Part shown: positions 1 through 10,619 of the stretch, piece after piece
Layout: each line of letters begins with the position of its first letter
Numbering within the stretch: position 1 is the first letter of the stretch
NCBI GenBank assembly: GCA_020137815.1
Contig: CM035356.1
Coordinates: 7,773,211-7,837,210 of the forward strand
Source of the DNA: Hormiphora californensis
Lineage: Eukaryota > Ctenophora > Tentaculata > Cydippida > Pleurobrachiidae
Direction: 5' to 3'
DNA length: 64,000 nt
Made by a program: the position numbers and the translations under genes
The notes under the pieces: model-generated
Seen by the model: the letters and a program-made list of their open reading frames with translations, nothing else
What the model was told of the DNA's origin: nothing
Databases searched by the model: none

Positions 1-880
1 ATCAGTATCATTCCTGTATTGAACGTTGCATTAGGGACAGCCACACCCCTGCAGTTAACTGTAAGATCTTCTTAAGAACCAGTTTCCATTATAATGGACT
101 CTCCCGCACTGAGAACTCGGAACACGTGCCCATTTTCTCAAAAAGGCAAAAGCAGCTAGAATATGATGAGCATTGAGCCATGTGTTGAACTTCTTGTGGA
201 TACCTTGTACACAAGCGCTATAATACTGAGTGTTGATCAGTGTATAGGTAATGAGTGTATTATAGGTCCATGTATCATATCTGTGCTTTGTAGAATTGTA
301 TTACAATTTCACACACAATGATCTACTAATATTCGTATTTCGTGACATTTTCTGTTGTAAGTGGAGCGAGAAGAGTGATCTAGTGATTTACAATCATCAC
401 ACATTTTCTCTGCAGGGTATTATTCCACATACTCATACCGCGGTTGTAGGTGATTAATTATTACACGCATACCCACGTACCGCTCCCTATTCTGTCTCTA
501 ACTATGTAGGGTGTGCCGAACCGAGATACCACGATCAGTATGCTTATAGCCCTACAAGGGTACCTATAGGTCCTTGCCCTCCCCTTGAGCAATGAGCAAC
601 CTATACAGGCTGGGGTTTCCAGCCCAACCACATTCCTTAGTTCTACTATTGTTTTTTTCATGTTGCGGCCCCCTCGTGTAATATTGTACACATGTATAAT
701 TGTTTGAATCCACTCATGTGTAGTAGTCTTTTGTTCACATAGAAGCTTTCAGTAACTTTGTGCATCGTGTGTTGTATCATTTTATAACAATATTTCTAAC
801 AAAAGTTGTAGCAATATTAAAAAATTTTCAGCACGATAAATCAGCATTGACAAATATTTGATCATGTAAATTTTTCTCGA
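1..880. other. No recognisable gene
   Basis: I see no convincing exon, RNA gene or repeat array in this stretch. It is moderately AT-rich. A short minus-strand open frame at 461-691 has no recognisable motif and no clear splice sites, so it is not annotated. Confidence 0.5.
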
Positions 881-1141
881 ATGTATTTCATATCACTAGT
901 AAACCCGTTCGCCCTACGGGCGAATTTCGGGGAACTGGTATTGGCAGCTGGATTAGGGAACACTGACATCATCAGTCTAACTAATGACATGCACTATCCC
1001 ATCTTAAGTTACGGTACCGTAGAAGGAGCTCAAGCGGGATCGCTGCGAGTTTCTGGTTTCAGAACGTCAGATGATGATCAGGCGATCAAAGTTATAAAAG
1101 AACTTACTATTTCGTCTGTTTGCAGTATTCATCTGCCTTAA
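881..1141 (+). CDS. Possible coding segment of unknown function
   Basis: An 86-codon open frame has reasonably protein-like composition (an AAGLGNTDIISLTNDMHYP-type segment and a DDDQAIKVIKEL helix-like segment). It starts just after a small hairpin (cgccc-tacgggcg). No family is recognised, and there is no signal peptide or membrane segment. It could be an exon of an unrecognised gene, a fragment of a mobile element, or chance. No partner exon was found with confidence. Confidence 0.25.
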   Translation: MYFISLVNPFALRANFGELVLAAGLGNTDIISLTNDMHYPILSYGTVEGAQAGSLRVSGFRTSDDDQAIKVIKELTISSVCSIHLP

Positions 1142-1566
1142 TCTCTGAGATTGATCATCGGTTCTGTTTAACCTCTAACGTCTTGTTCGTTCTCTCTGGA
1201 CTTCTTTTGGTGTTGCTGCATTTAAACCCCTCGGTGTATAATGGAAAAGTAGAGAATGGCGGTGAGATCTTGCGTGAATAACTCCAACTGTCGCTGTCGT
1301 ATATCAACAGTTGTTGAAGAGAGCATATTAGCTGGAACAGTGACACAAACTAAAGCAAGATCAAATGCACGTGCACGTGCAGTATAGTAGCAACAGCCAT
1401 TGGCAACGGCTCCGACCCCTGGCCCCACGCCAATAGTACTCCACAGTCCACCTCTAAACCTGCACGTGCTAAATGCCATATAAGGTAAAAAACGTCACAC
1501 AGGATTTCCCTATTTGCTTTAATAATAGTATGATGTCGGCATGTCACCTTTATCTTAGAATTCTCA
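1142..1566. other. No recognisable gene before the minisatellite
   Basis: Several short overlapping open frames occur on both strands, with no recognisable product. An alternating ACGTGC tract lies near 1366-1381. Nothing else can be supported. Confidence 0.4.
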
Positions 1567-2277
1567 GCTTTGTATTGCCCCTTATCACATGTGTATTGCC
1601 CCTTATCACATGTGTATTGTCCCTTATCACATGTGTATTGCCCCTTATCACATGTGTATTGCCCCTTATCACATGTGTATTGCCCCTTATCACATGAGTA
1701 TTGCCCCTTATCACATGTGTATTGCCCCTTATCACATGTGTATTGCCCCTTATTACATTTGGATCCATCGCATCCTATTCTCGCTGCGCGAATAATATGT
1801 GATATAATATATATAATAATAATATAATATAATAATAAGATGTGAGATCGATCTCGGTCGCTGCGCGACCTCGATCTCACTCAGGCAGCAATGTGGCCAA
1901 TTATTACATGTGTATTGCCCCTTATCACATGTGTATTGCCCCTTATCACATGTGTATTGTCCCAATTATCACATGTGTATTGCCCCTTATCACATGTGTA
2001 TTGCCCCTTATCACATGTGTATTGCCCCTTATCACATGTGTATTGCCCCTTATCACATGTGTATTGCCCCTTATCACATGAGTATTGCCCCTTATCACAT
2101 GTGTATTGCCCCTTATCACATGTGTATTGCCCCTTATCACATGTGTATTGCCCCTTATCACATGTGTATTGTCCCTTATCACATGTGTATTGCCCCTTAT
2201 CACATGTGTATTGCCCCTTATCACATGTGTATTGCCCCTTATCACATGTGTATTGCCCCTTATCACATGTGTATTCA
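1567..2277 (+). repeat. 21-bp minisatellite upstream of a start codon
   Basis: This is a tandem array of a 21-bp unit, cccttatcacatgtgtattgc, with about 26 copies and little divergence. It ends only 15 bp before the ATG of the gene at 2,293. The unit is a multiple of three without stops, so it gives spurious long frames on both strands (VYCPLSH- or NTHVIRG-type repeats). These are not believed to be proteins. The array is split by a small element at 1,759-1,900. It forms the 5'-UTR or promoter region of the following gene. Confidence 0.95.
1759..1900. mobile_element. Small 142-bp MITE with 9-bp target duplication
   Basis: This segment interrupts the minisatellite. It is flanked by TTATTACAT on both sides (1750-1758 and 1901-1909). 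Both flanking copies carry the same T where nearly all other units have C, which is what a true target-site duplication predicts. The ends form an imperfect inverted repeat (ttggatccatcgc against ttggccacattgc). A GC-rich hairpin (ctcggtcgctgcgcgacctcg region) lies inside. The 9-bp duplication suggests a Mutator/MULE-like non-autonomous element. Confidence 0.7.
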
Positions 2278-2292
2278 GTTGTAGCATGAACT

Positions 2293-5200
2293 ATGAGTTG
2301 TCGGAGCAAACCAGATAGTAAGAAGAAGACCTCGATTTCAAAACGCAACAAATCTATCGATACGGAGGAAATCTGTTTGATCCCTACTGAACCTTCCCTC
2401 AGGTATGTTATCAGCTGACAATGACAGCGCTGCAGGTAACTTGTAGAGTAAGGGGTTAATCAGCAACAGGTGACAGAAGGGGAGCCTTATACCTTGTAAT
2501 AAAACTAAGAAGCTGTAGTTTGATGTACAAGCTTAACAATCAAATTTCTATCTAGCGTGCTTCTTTAGACAACCCCATAAACATGATAAATCACACATAA
2601 CCACAACTTCACATATCGCCCTGTTAGGTTGAGTGTTACAGACATGGTGGGTTGTAAGGGATGGCAAACACTGGACCTCAGTAACCTGCTGACTCTCCGG
2701 GGTGCAGATTACATTGGGCCGGTGGAGTACGCGGAGATATGTGTGGCGTGGATTGAGCACCACATGCCCGACCAGCAGAGCGTTACTATGATCTGGGAGA
2801 GTGTGCCATTTAGGAAACTGTGTCAGAGGTCAGTTAGCAAACTGCATAACACTTCTCCATTCTACCCGCCCTACTCACCCTACCCTGATCCCTACCCGCC
2901 CTACCAACTACTCGAATTTGGGAGATTACGGAGCAATTCAGGGAAAAGGACCATCAAATAAGGCCAGGAAACTCCGTTTGCAAATGACAAGTTGTGTGCA
3001 ATCCTCAGAGAATAGGCAGTGTGTGCTACTTCTCTTGTCACCCTGTTTGACCCCTCCCTCCCCACTATAGGTACGTGTTTGACCTGCTAAACCACATCCG
3101 AGACCAGCTGCATTATAAGGTGGATCACAGGACAGTGAGCAACACCGAAGTCATATCATACACCTTCCCATGCAACCCCATCGAGCTGAAACTGAGGAAG
3201 GAATGCTGGAGGGAATGGCATGGTATGTTAACAGTCGCGGACCCGGCTGACTTACCGGGCTTCCCCCGGGCAAAATCCCCCAGCAAAGTCTGGCGTTGTA
3301 CCTTATTTTGTACCTTATTTTGTACCTTATTTTACCTTATTTTGTATCTTATTTTACCCCCAATTCTGCAGGTTGTGGTATGTACAACTGTTCTAATACC
3401 CCCTCCCCTCAGGTTGTGGTGTATACAACTGTTCTAATTCCCCCTCCCCTCAGGTTGTGGTGTATACAACTGTTCTAATTCCCCCTCCCCTCAGGTTGTG
3501 GTGTATACAACTGTTCTAATTCCCCCTCCCCTCAGGTTGTGGTGTATACAACTGTTCTAATACCCCCTCCCCTCAGGTTGTGGTGTATACAACTGTTCTA
3601 ATACCCCCTCCCCTCAGGTTGTGGTGTATACAACTGTTCTAATACCCCCTCCCCTCAGGTTGTGGTGTATACAACTGTTCTAATACCCCCTCCCCTCAGG
3701 TTGTGGTGTATACAACTGTTCTAATACCCCCTCCCCTCAGGTTGTGGTGTATACAACTGTTCTAATGCCCCTCCCCTCAGGTTGTGGAATGTACAACTGT
3801 TCTAATACCCCCTCCCCTCAGGTTGTGGTATGTACAACTGTTCTAATACCCCCTCCCCTCAGGTTGTGGTGTATACAACTGTTCTAATACCCCCTCCCCT
3901 CAGGTTGTGGTGTATACAACTGTTCTAATACCCCCTTCCCTCAGGTTGTGGTGTATACAACTGTTCTAATACCCCCTCCCCTCAGGTTGTGGTGTATACA
4001 ACTGTTCTAATTCCCCCTCCCCTCAGGTTGTGGTGTATACAACTGTTCTAATACCCCCTCCCCTCAGGTTGTGGTGTATACAACTGTTCTAATTCCCCCT
4101 CCCCTCAGGTTGTGGTATGTACAACTGTTCTAATACCCCCTCCCCTCAGGTTGTGGTGTATACAACTGTTCTAATACCCCCTCCCCTCAGGTTGTGGTGT
4201 ATACAACTGTTCTAATAACCCCTCCCCTCAGGTTGTGGTGTATACAACTGTTCTAATACCCCCTCCCCTCAGGTTGTGGTGTATACAACTGTTCTAATAC
4301 CCCCTCCCCTCAGGTTGTGGTGTATACAACTGTTCTAATACCCCCTCCCCTCAGGTTGTGGTGTATACAACTGTTCTAATACCCCCTCCCCTCAGGTTGT
4401 GGTGTATACAACTGCTCTAATTCCCCCTCCCCTCAGGTTGTGGTGTATACAACTGTTCTAATACCCCCTCCCCTCAGGTTGTGATGTATACAACTGTTCT
4501 AATACCCCCTCCCCTCAGGTTGTGATGTATACAACTGTTCTAATTCCCCCTCCCCTCAGGTTGTGGTGTCTACACAACTGTTCTAATACCCCCTCCCCTC
4601 AGGTTGTGGTGTATACAACTGTTCTAATACCCCCTCCCCTCAGGTTGTGGTGTATACAACTGTTCTAATACCCCCTCCCCTCAGGTTGTGGTGTATACAA
4701 CTGTTCTAATGCCCCTCCCCTCAGGTTGTGGAATGTACAACTGTTCTAATACCCCCTCCCCTCAGGTTGTGGTATGTACAACTGTTCTAATACCCCCTCC
4801 CCTCAGGTTGTGGTGTATACAACTGTTCTAATACCCCCTCCCCTCAGGATGTGGTGTATACAACTGTTCTAATACCCCCTCCCCTCAGGTTGTGATGTAT
4901 ACAACTGTTCTAATGCCCCCTCCCCTCAGGTTGTGGTGTATACAACTGTTCTAATACCCCCTCCCCTCAGGTTGTGATGTATACAACTGTTCTAATTCCC
5001 CCTCCCCTCAGGTTGTAGATGTATACAACTGTTCTAATACCCCCTTCCCCTCAGGTTGTGGTGTATACAACTGTTCTAATACCCCCTCCCCTCAGGTTGT
5101 GGTGTATACAACTGTTCTAATACCCCCTCCCCTCAGGTTGCGGTGTTTACAACTGTTCTAATACCCCCTCCCCTCAGGTTGTGGTGTATACAACTGTTCT

Positions 5201-8200
5201 AATACCCCCTCCCCTCAGGTTGTGGTGTATACAACTGTTCTAATACCCCCTCCCCTCAGGTTGTGGTGTATACAACTGTTCTAATTCCCCCTCCCCTCAG
5301 GTTGTGGTGTATACAACTGTTCTAATTCCCCCTCCCCTCAGGTTGTGGTGTATACAACTGTTCTAATTCCCCCTCCCCTCAGGTTGTGGTGTATACAACT
5401 GTTCTAATACCCCCTCCCCTCAGGTTGTGGTGTATACAACTGTTCTAATACCCCCTCCCCTCAGGTTGTGGTGTATACAACTGTTCTAATACCCCCTCCC
5501 CTCAGGTTGTGGTGTATACAACTGTTCTAATACCCCCTCCCCTCAGGTTGTGATGTATACAACTGTTCTAATTCCCCCTCCCCTCAGGTTACAGAATATA
5601 CAACTGTTCTAATACCCCCTTCCCTCAGGTTGTGGTGTATACAACTGTTCTAATACCCCCTCCCCTCAGGTTGTGGTGTATACAACTGTTCTAATACCCC
5701 CTTCCCTCAGGTTGTGGTGTATACAACTGTTCTAATACCCCCTCCCCTCAGGTTGTGGTGTATACAACTGTTCTAATACCCCCTCCCCTCAGGTTGTGGT
5801 GTATACAACTGTTCTAATACCCCCTCCCCTCAGGTTGTGGTGTATACAACTGTTCTAATACCCCCTCCCCTCAGGTTGTGGTGTATACAACTGTTCTAAT
5901 ACCCCCTCCCCTCAGGTTGTGGTGTATACAACTGTTCTAATACCCCCTCCCCTCAGGTTGTGGTGTATACAACTGTTCTAATACCCCCTCCCCTCAGGTT
6001 GTGGTGTATACAACTGTTCTAATACCCCCTCCCCTCAGGTTGTGGTGTATACAACTGTTCTAATACCCCCTCCCCTCAGGTTGTGGTGTATACAACTGTT
6101 CTAATACCCCCTCCCCTCAGGTTGTGGTGTATACAACTGTTCTAATACCCCCTCCCCTCAGGTTGTGGTGTATACAACTGTTCTAATACCCCCTCCCCTC
6201 AGGTTGTGATGTATACAACTGTTCTAATACCCCCTCCCCTCAGGTTGTGGTGTATACAACTGTTCTAATACCCCCTCCCCTCAGGATGTGGTGTATACAA
6301 CTGTTCTAATACCCCCTCCCCTCAGGTTGTGATGTATACAACGAGTCACCCCCTCCCTGCCGACGGACCTCCCTGCCGACGGGTCGGCAGGGAGGTCATT
6401 CGGCAGGGAGGGCGGGATATGGGGGTATAATGTCCTACGTGCCGACGAAATTGGGATGAGATCGCCGTCGGCACGTAGGACATTATACCCCTATTTTCTG
6501 CCCTCCCTGCCGACGGACCTCCCTACCGATCGGCAGGGAGGGCCGTCGGCAGGGAGGACATTTTACCCCTCCTTTTACCCTCTGTACCGACGATCGGCAG
6601 GGAGGACATTTTACCCCTCCTTTTACCCTCTGTACCGACGATCGGCAGGGAGGACATTTTACCCCTCCTTTTACCCTCTGTACCGACGATCGGCAAGTAG
6701 GGCCGTCGGCAGGGAGGACATTTACCCCTCCTTTTCAGCCTCACTACCGACGATCGGCAGGGAGGACATTTACCCCTCCTTTTCACCCTCTGTGCCGACG
6801 AAACCATAACCCAAACTTAGCCCAAACCATCGCCCTAACCATCACCCTAACCACCGCCCTAACCACCGCCCTAACCCTAACCCTAACCCTAACCCTAACC
6901 CTAACGATACTCAGAGGAACAATACACACTGTGTATTACACAGTGAACTCTTCGTATTTGGCCTGCCGGCCAAATTCTCGAGCTCACAGAAGGAGTGAAA
7001 CGCCCTCCCTACCGATCGTCGGTACAGAGGGTAAAAGGAGGGGTGAAATATCCTCCCTGCCGATCGTCGGTACAGAGGGTGAATAGGAGGGGTAAATGTC
7101 CTCCCTGCCGAATACTCTCTCGGAGTGAGTTTTCGGCAGGGAGGGCGGAATATAGGGGTCAAATGTCCTACGTGCCGACGGCGATCTCATCCCAATCTCG
7201 TCGGCACGTAGGACATTATACCCCTATATCCCGCCCTCCCTGCCGAATGACCTCCCTGCCGACCCGTCGGCAGGGAGGTCCGTCGGCAGGGAGGGCGGGT
7301 ACCGTATACAACTGTTCTAATGCCCCCTCCCCTCAGGTTGTGGTGTATACAACTGTTCTAATTCCCCCTCCCCTCAGGTTGTGGTGTATACAACTGTTCT
7401 AATTCCCCCTCCCCTCAGGTTGTGGTGTATACAACTGTTCTAATACCCCCTCCCCTCAGGTTGTGGTGTATACAACTGTTCTAATACCCCCTCCCCTCAG
7501 GTTGTGGTGTATACAACTGTTCTAATACCCCCTCCCCTCAGGTTGTGATGTATACAACTGTTCTAATACCCCCTCCCCTCAGGTTGTGGTGTATACAACT
7601 GTTCTAATTCCCCCTCCCCTCAGGTTGTGGTGTATACAACTGTTCTAATACCCCCTCCCCTCAGGTTGTGGTGTATACAACTGTTCTAATACCCCCTCCC
7701 CTCAGGTTGTGGTGTATACAACTGTTCTAATACCCCCTCCCCTCAGGTTGTGATGTATACAACTGTTCTAATACCCCCTCCCCTCAGGTTGTGGTGTATA
7801 CAACTGTTCTAATACCCCCTCCCCTCAGGTTGTGGTGTATACAACTGTTCTAATGCCCCCTCCCCTCAGGTTGTGGTGTATACAACTGTTCTAATACCCC
7901 CTCCCCTCAGGTTGTGGTGTATACAACTGTTCTAATTCCCCCTCCCCTCAGGTTGTGGTGTATACAACTGTTCTAATTCCCCCTCCCCTCAGGTTGTGGT
8001 GTATACAACTGTTCTAATACCCCCTCCCCTCAGGTAGTGGTGTATACAACTGTTCTAATACCCCCTCCCCTCAGGTTGTGGTGTATACAACTGTTCTAAT
8101 ACCCCCTCCCCTCAGGTTGTGGTGTATACAACTGTTCTAATACCCCCTCCCCTCAGGTTGTGGTGTATACAACTGCTCTAATACCCCCTCCCCTCAGGTT

Positions 8201-8833
8201 GTGGTGTATACAACTGTTCTAATTCCCCCTCCCCTCAGGTTGTGATGTATACAACTGTTCTAATACCCCCTCCCCTCAGGTTGTGGTGTATACAACTGTT
8301 CTAATTCCCCCTTCCCTCAGGTTGTGGTGTATACAACTGTTCTAATTCCCCCTCCCCTCAGGTTGTGATGTATACAACTGTTCTAATACCCCCTCCCCTC
8401 AGGTTGTGGTGTATACAACTGTTCCCATCTCCGGAACCACGCTGTGAAACTCCAACTCTCCACAACCGGAGAAGTTCCCCTGTATACCCGTGATAGAGAG
8501 GTTAAATACCCCGCCAGCACCAAAATATCCATCAGACACTATCATCCGGGGGCAGTGATACACTGGTGGGGGTGGACGGACACATGGACACATAGGACCC
8601 TCGACCCATCCAGTGCTAATTCCAAGGAGTTTGATAGTCTAGATGATGAGAGTTGTAAGAGAACGTTTGTCAGTATGTTGACTAATACGATGGAGGAATT
8701 CATTGAAAAGTTAAATAAGGGAGGATGGAAATATATCGCGTGTATGGTACAGTTGAACCCGCCTGATACTGGACAGTTCCCACATCCTGGTGGAATGGGT
8801 GGATGTACTACAGCAGCTCCACCGAATAGCTAG
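2293..8833 (+). CDS. Four-exon gene of unknown function (minisatellite-filled intron 3)
   Basis: The exons are 2293-2402, 2628-2828, 3071-3222 and 8403-8833. Each junction has GT/AG and matching phase: AG then G at the first two, and G then GT at the third. The reading frame is open from ATG to the TAG at 8831-8833. The product is about 297 residues. It has a Lys/Ser-rich N-terminus and no signal peptide or membrane helix. The last exon has a segment (ESCKRTFVSMLTNTMEEFIE, then a KGGWKYIACMVQL strand) that faintly recalls the helix-strand end of Tctex1-type dynein light chains; I do not assign it. The C-terminus is Pro/Gly-rich. Intron 3 is 5.2 kb and almost entirely a 41-bp repeat of its own 3' splice site; the other introns are 225-242 bp. 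The upstream 21-bp array sits against the start codon. Confidence 0.8.
6343..7303. mobile_element. 961-bp MULE-like foldback element with internal telomere repeats
   Basis: The element is inserted in the 41-bp array and flanked by GTATACAAC on both sides (6334-6342 and 7304-7312), a 9-bp target duplication. Long inverted ends (about 170 bp) carry alternating ccctgccgacgg-type hairpins and a tcctacgtgccgacg segment. The interior holds near-tandem cggcagggaggacatttt units. Around 6815-6905 it carries a run of CCCTAA repeats preceded by degenerate variants. There is no transposase frame. The architecture and duplication length fit a non-autonomous Mutator-like foldback. Confidence 0.8.
6815..6905 (-). 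repeat. Interstitial telomere-type CCCTAA repeat
   Basis: Imperfect ccctaaccaccg/ccctaaccatca units grade into at least six perfect CCCTAA repeats, the complement of the animal telomere repeat TTAGGG. The tract is inside the foldback element, so it most likely travels with that element rather than marking a chromosome end. Confidence 0.85.
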
Positions 8834-10038
8834 TACTTTTATATCGGTGTACTTATATTAGTACTCAACATGTGAAGTGCGTCACTGGAAGTGACGGTTG
8901 CGTTGGATTCGTCTCGAAAAGGTGATTCAGAAAAGCTCCGTTCTCCTAGGGGGTTTCAGACCACAGTCAGACCCTAGTCACTGCACTGCAGGATTTCAGT
9001 TTAAGTTTGTTGCATACTATCATAACAAACAGTGTTGTGCTTAATGTACTTTTATTACTAATAGGTAGATAACCATTTTATTTGGTGGGTTGCCATAAAA
9101 CATTGATTGTTATGGGTAATTATATAGTTAATTAATGTGGGCACAATTATAATTTACAATTTATATATTCTCAATTCTCATTACTAAGTAAATGTATGCG
9201 ATGAGAAAGTTAAAAGGAGATAAATTGAGGGAGGAGGGGATCCAGCCTTAAAGAATTTGTCCATCGGCCAAAATCAGGGTACCGATGGACTAAACGCTAA
9301 ACAGTCTTTATCAGTCCAGCGTAAGCTCACAGAGCCGACATACTGGCCGGGGGATATGTTAAGGTAATGGGGGAAAACAGTCTTGACTAACCTCAGATTC
9401 AGCTTACGGCATCTCAGAGCTATTTTTGCTTATGCCCAGATGCCCATGCCCTGATGGTAAATAGCCGTGACCAGAACCTGAGATTCAGGCATGACTGTTT
9501 CGCCCATTGGGTATCCCCTCATCCCTATAAGTTGCAATACTAGACCTAAGACGATATTCTCGATTATAATTTTACAAACACTGATATGATATTGTGATTA
9601 TTGCGTGGTATCCTGAAAACAAGGTTTCAGACTCGAATCTTAATGTCATTGTACTACGACTGTCAGCAAACCCCTTCATTACACAATACACACACAACTA
9701 ATTGATTGTTCATACTAATTTACAACTACAATTGATTGTTTCGACTGTCTATAAGTCTATTTACCTAAAACGGACTGGACAGTGGACTCAAAAATGATCT
9801 GTTTGGTAAACACTGAACAATTTTACACGTGATGCATGTCACTTGGTTACACATGCTTCTCTTGTCCACATCATAACTCTCACACAGTCAGTCTCTTCTC
9901 CTTCGTTATATCCGATATTATCCAATACTATCACACAGTAAAGTCAGTCTCTTCTCCCTCATTGATATTATCCAATACTATCACACAGTAAAGTCAGTCT
10001 CTTCTCCCTCAGTGATGCTATCACACATCTCCATATCA
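8834..10038. other. 3' flank with interspersed repeats
   Basis: There is no coding exon. About 9360-9510 holds a MITE-like copy of the gggaaaacagtc family (other copies at 36283, 42730, 46917): a central taaatagccgtgacc motif and an ending cagactgtttcgccc. Near 8940-8980 is ggtttcagaccacagtcag, shared with the repeat at 26265. About 9890-10038 contains further degenerate copies of the C-terminal coding repeat described for the exon at 10039-10188. Confidence 0.55.
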
Positions 10039-10188
10039 TCACACAGTAAAGTCAGTCTCCTCTCCCTCAGTGATACTATCACACATCTCCATATCATCGC
10101 CAGGGTGGAGGAACACATCTCGTTCATCAAACTCCTCTTGATCAGTGAAATCCAACTGAAGTCCACCTCTCTCCTTGAACACGCCACC
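10039..10188 (-). CDS. Terminal exon of an unidentified gene
   Basis: On the minus strand a good acceptor (cttcttgcacag) opens a 50-codon frame with strongly protein-like composition. It is acidic, with segments GGLQLDFTDQEEFDERDVF and DDMEMCDSITEGEETDFTV followed by TGA at 10039-10041. The bases coding the last 19 residues and the stop are tandemly repeated downstream at least three more times towards 9890, with decay. The upstream exons should lie beyond 10,500, where the sequence is unreadable (homopolymer-inflated block), so the gene is incomplete here. No family is recognised. Confidence 0.55.
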   Translation of the reverse strand, partial: GGVFKERGGLQLDFTDQEEFDERDVFLHPGDDMEMCDSITEGEETDFTV

Positions 10189-10207
10189 CTGTGCAAGAAG
10201 ATATTAT

Positions 10208-10480
10208 ATGATTAGATGACTGGTTAAAATGGTCTATTACTATTTAGTGCACGAGGCCGAAGGCCGAGTGTTCTAAATACAACAATAATGAACCGAGACC
10301 GACAGGTCGAGGTAGATCCTTTTACTTAGCTGCCGAGCCTGCGAGGCACGCTAAGTGTAACTACTGAGCGAGCCTGCGAGCTCTGTAGTTGTACTTTTGG
10401 GCCGAGCCTGCGAGGCCTAAAAGTGAAAGAATCTTTAACATTATTGTTGTGTAATAGAGCATGTAAAAGCAGTCATCTAA
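10208..10480. mobile_element. Hairpin-array foldback element
   Basis: Outer inverted repeat attagatgactg...cagtcatctaat and an inner pair caacaataatg...cattattgttg enclose five successive stem-loops. Three share a GC-rich tip of the gccgagcctgcgaggc type, but each has different AT-rich stem arms (cttagc/gctaag, aactac/gtagtt, cttttg/aaaag). There is no open frame. It has the appearance of a non-autonomous element built from consecutive hairpins. A similar design occurs at 26640-26835. Confidence 0.65.
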
Positions 10481-10619
10481 TTTTATTGGATGATTTTGGA
10501 AACAAACTGAGTGAACGAGATAAAGATTGAGTGAGAGAAAGAGAAAGAGAATGTGTGAGAGAGAGAGAGAAGAGAATGGGAAAGAAATAAAAGGGGCGGA
10601 GAGGGAAAGCAATGCAGGA

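Larger units (their letters stand above)
3372..8402 (+). repeat. 41-bp minisatellite made of splice-acceptor units
   Basis: About 99 copies of a 41-bp unit occur in two blocks, 3372-6342 and 7304-8402. In order, the unit reads: the first 22 bases of exon 4 (gttgtggtgtatacaactgtt), a branch-point-like ctaat, a pyrimidine tract (accccctcccct), and cag. The real exon 4 begins with the same gttgtggtgtatacaactgtt directly after the last cag. Copies differ by few substitutions (tac/ttc before the C tract, ggt/gat, cccct/cttcc). The 41-bp length is not a multiple of three. Starting exon 4 at an earlier cag runs into a stop within about three units, so only the last acceptor gives the full protein. 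Confidence 0.95.

Noticed and set aside
1550-2351. Long open frames of VYCPLSH- or NTHVIRG-type repeats on both strands
   Set aside because: They are a by-product of a 21-bp repeat whose length is divisible by three and which lacks stops in most frames.
6815-6905. Chromosome end
   Set aside because: The CCCTAA tract is inside a transposable element with target duplications, and unique genes lie on both sides.
6456-7402. Open frames rich in Pro/Ser/Arg repeats in the foldback element
   Set aside because: They follow the internal tandem repeats and inverted ends of the element; there is no protein-like composition outside the repeat.
1570-8402. CRISPR-like arrays
   Set aside because: Units are contiguous without unique spacers, and the genome is eukaryotic; these are minisatellites.
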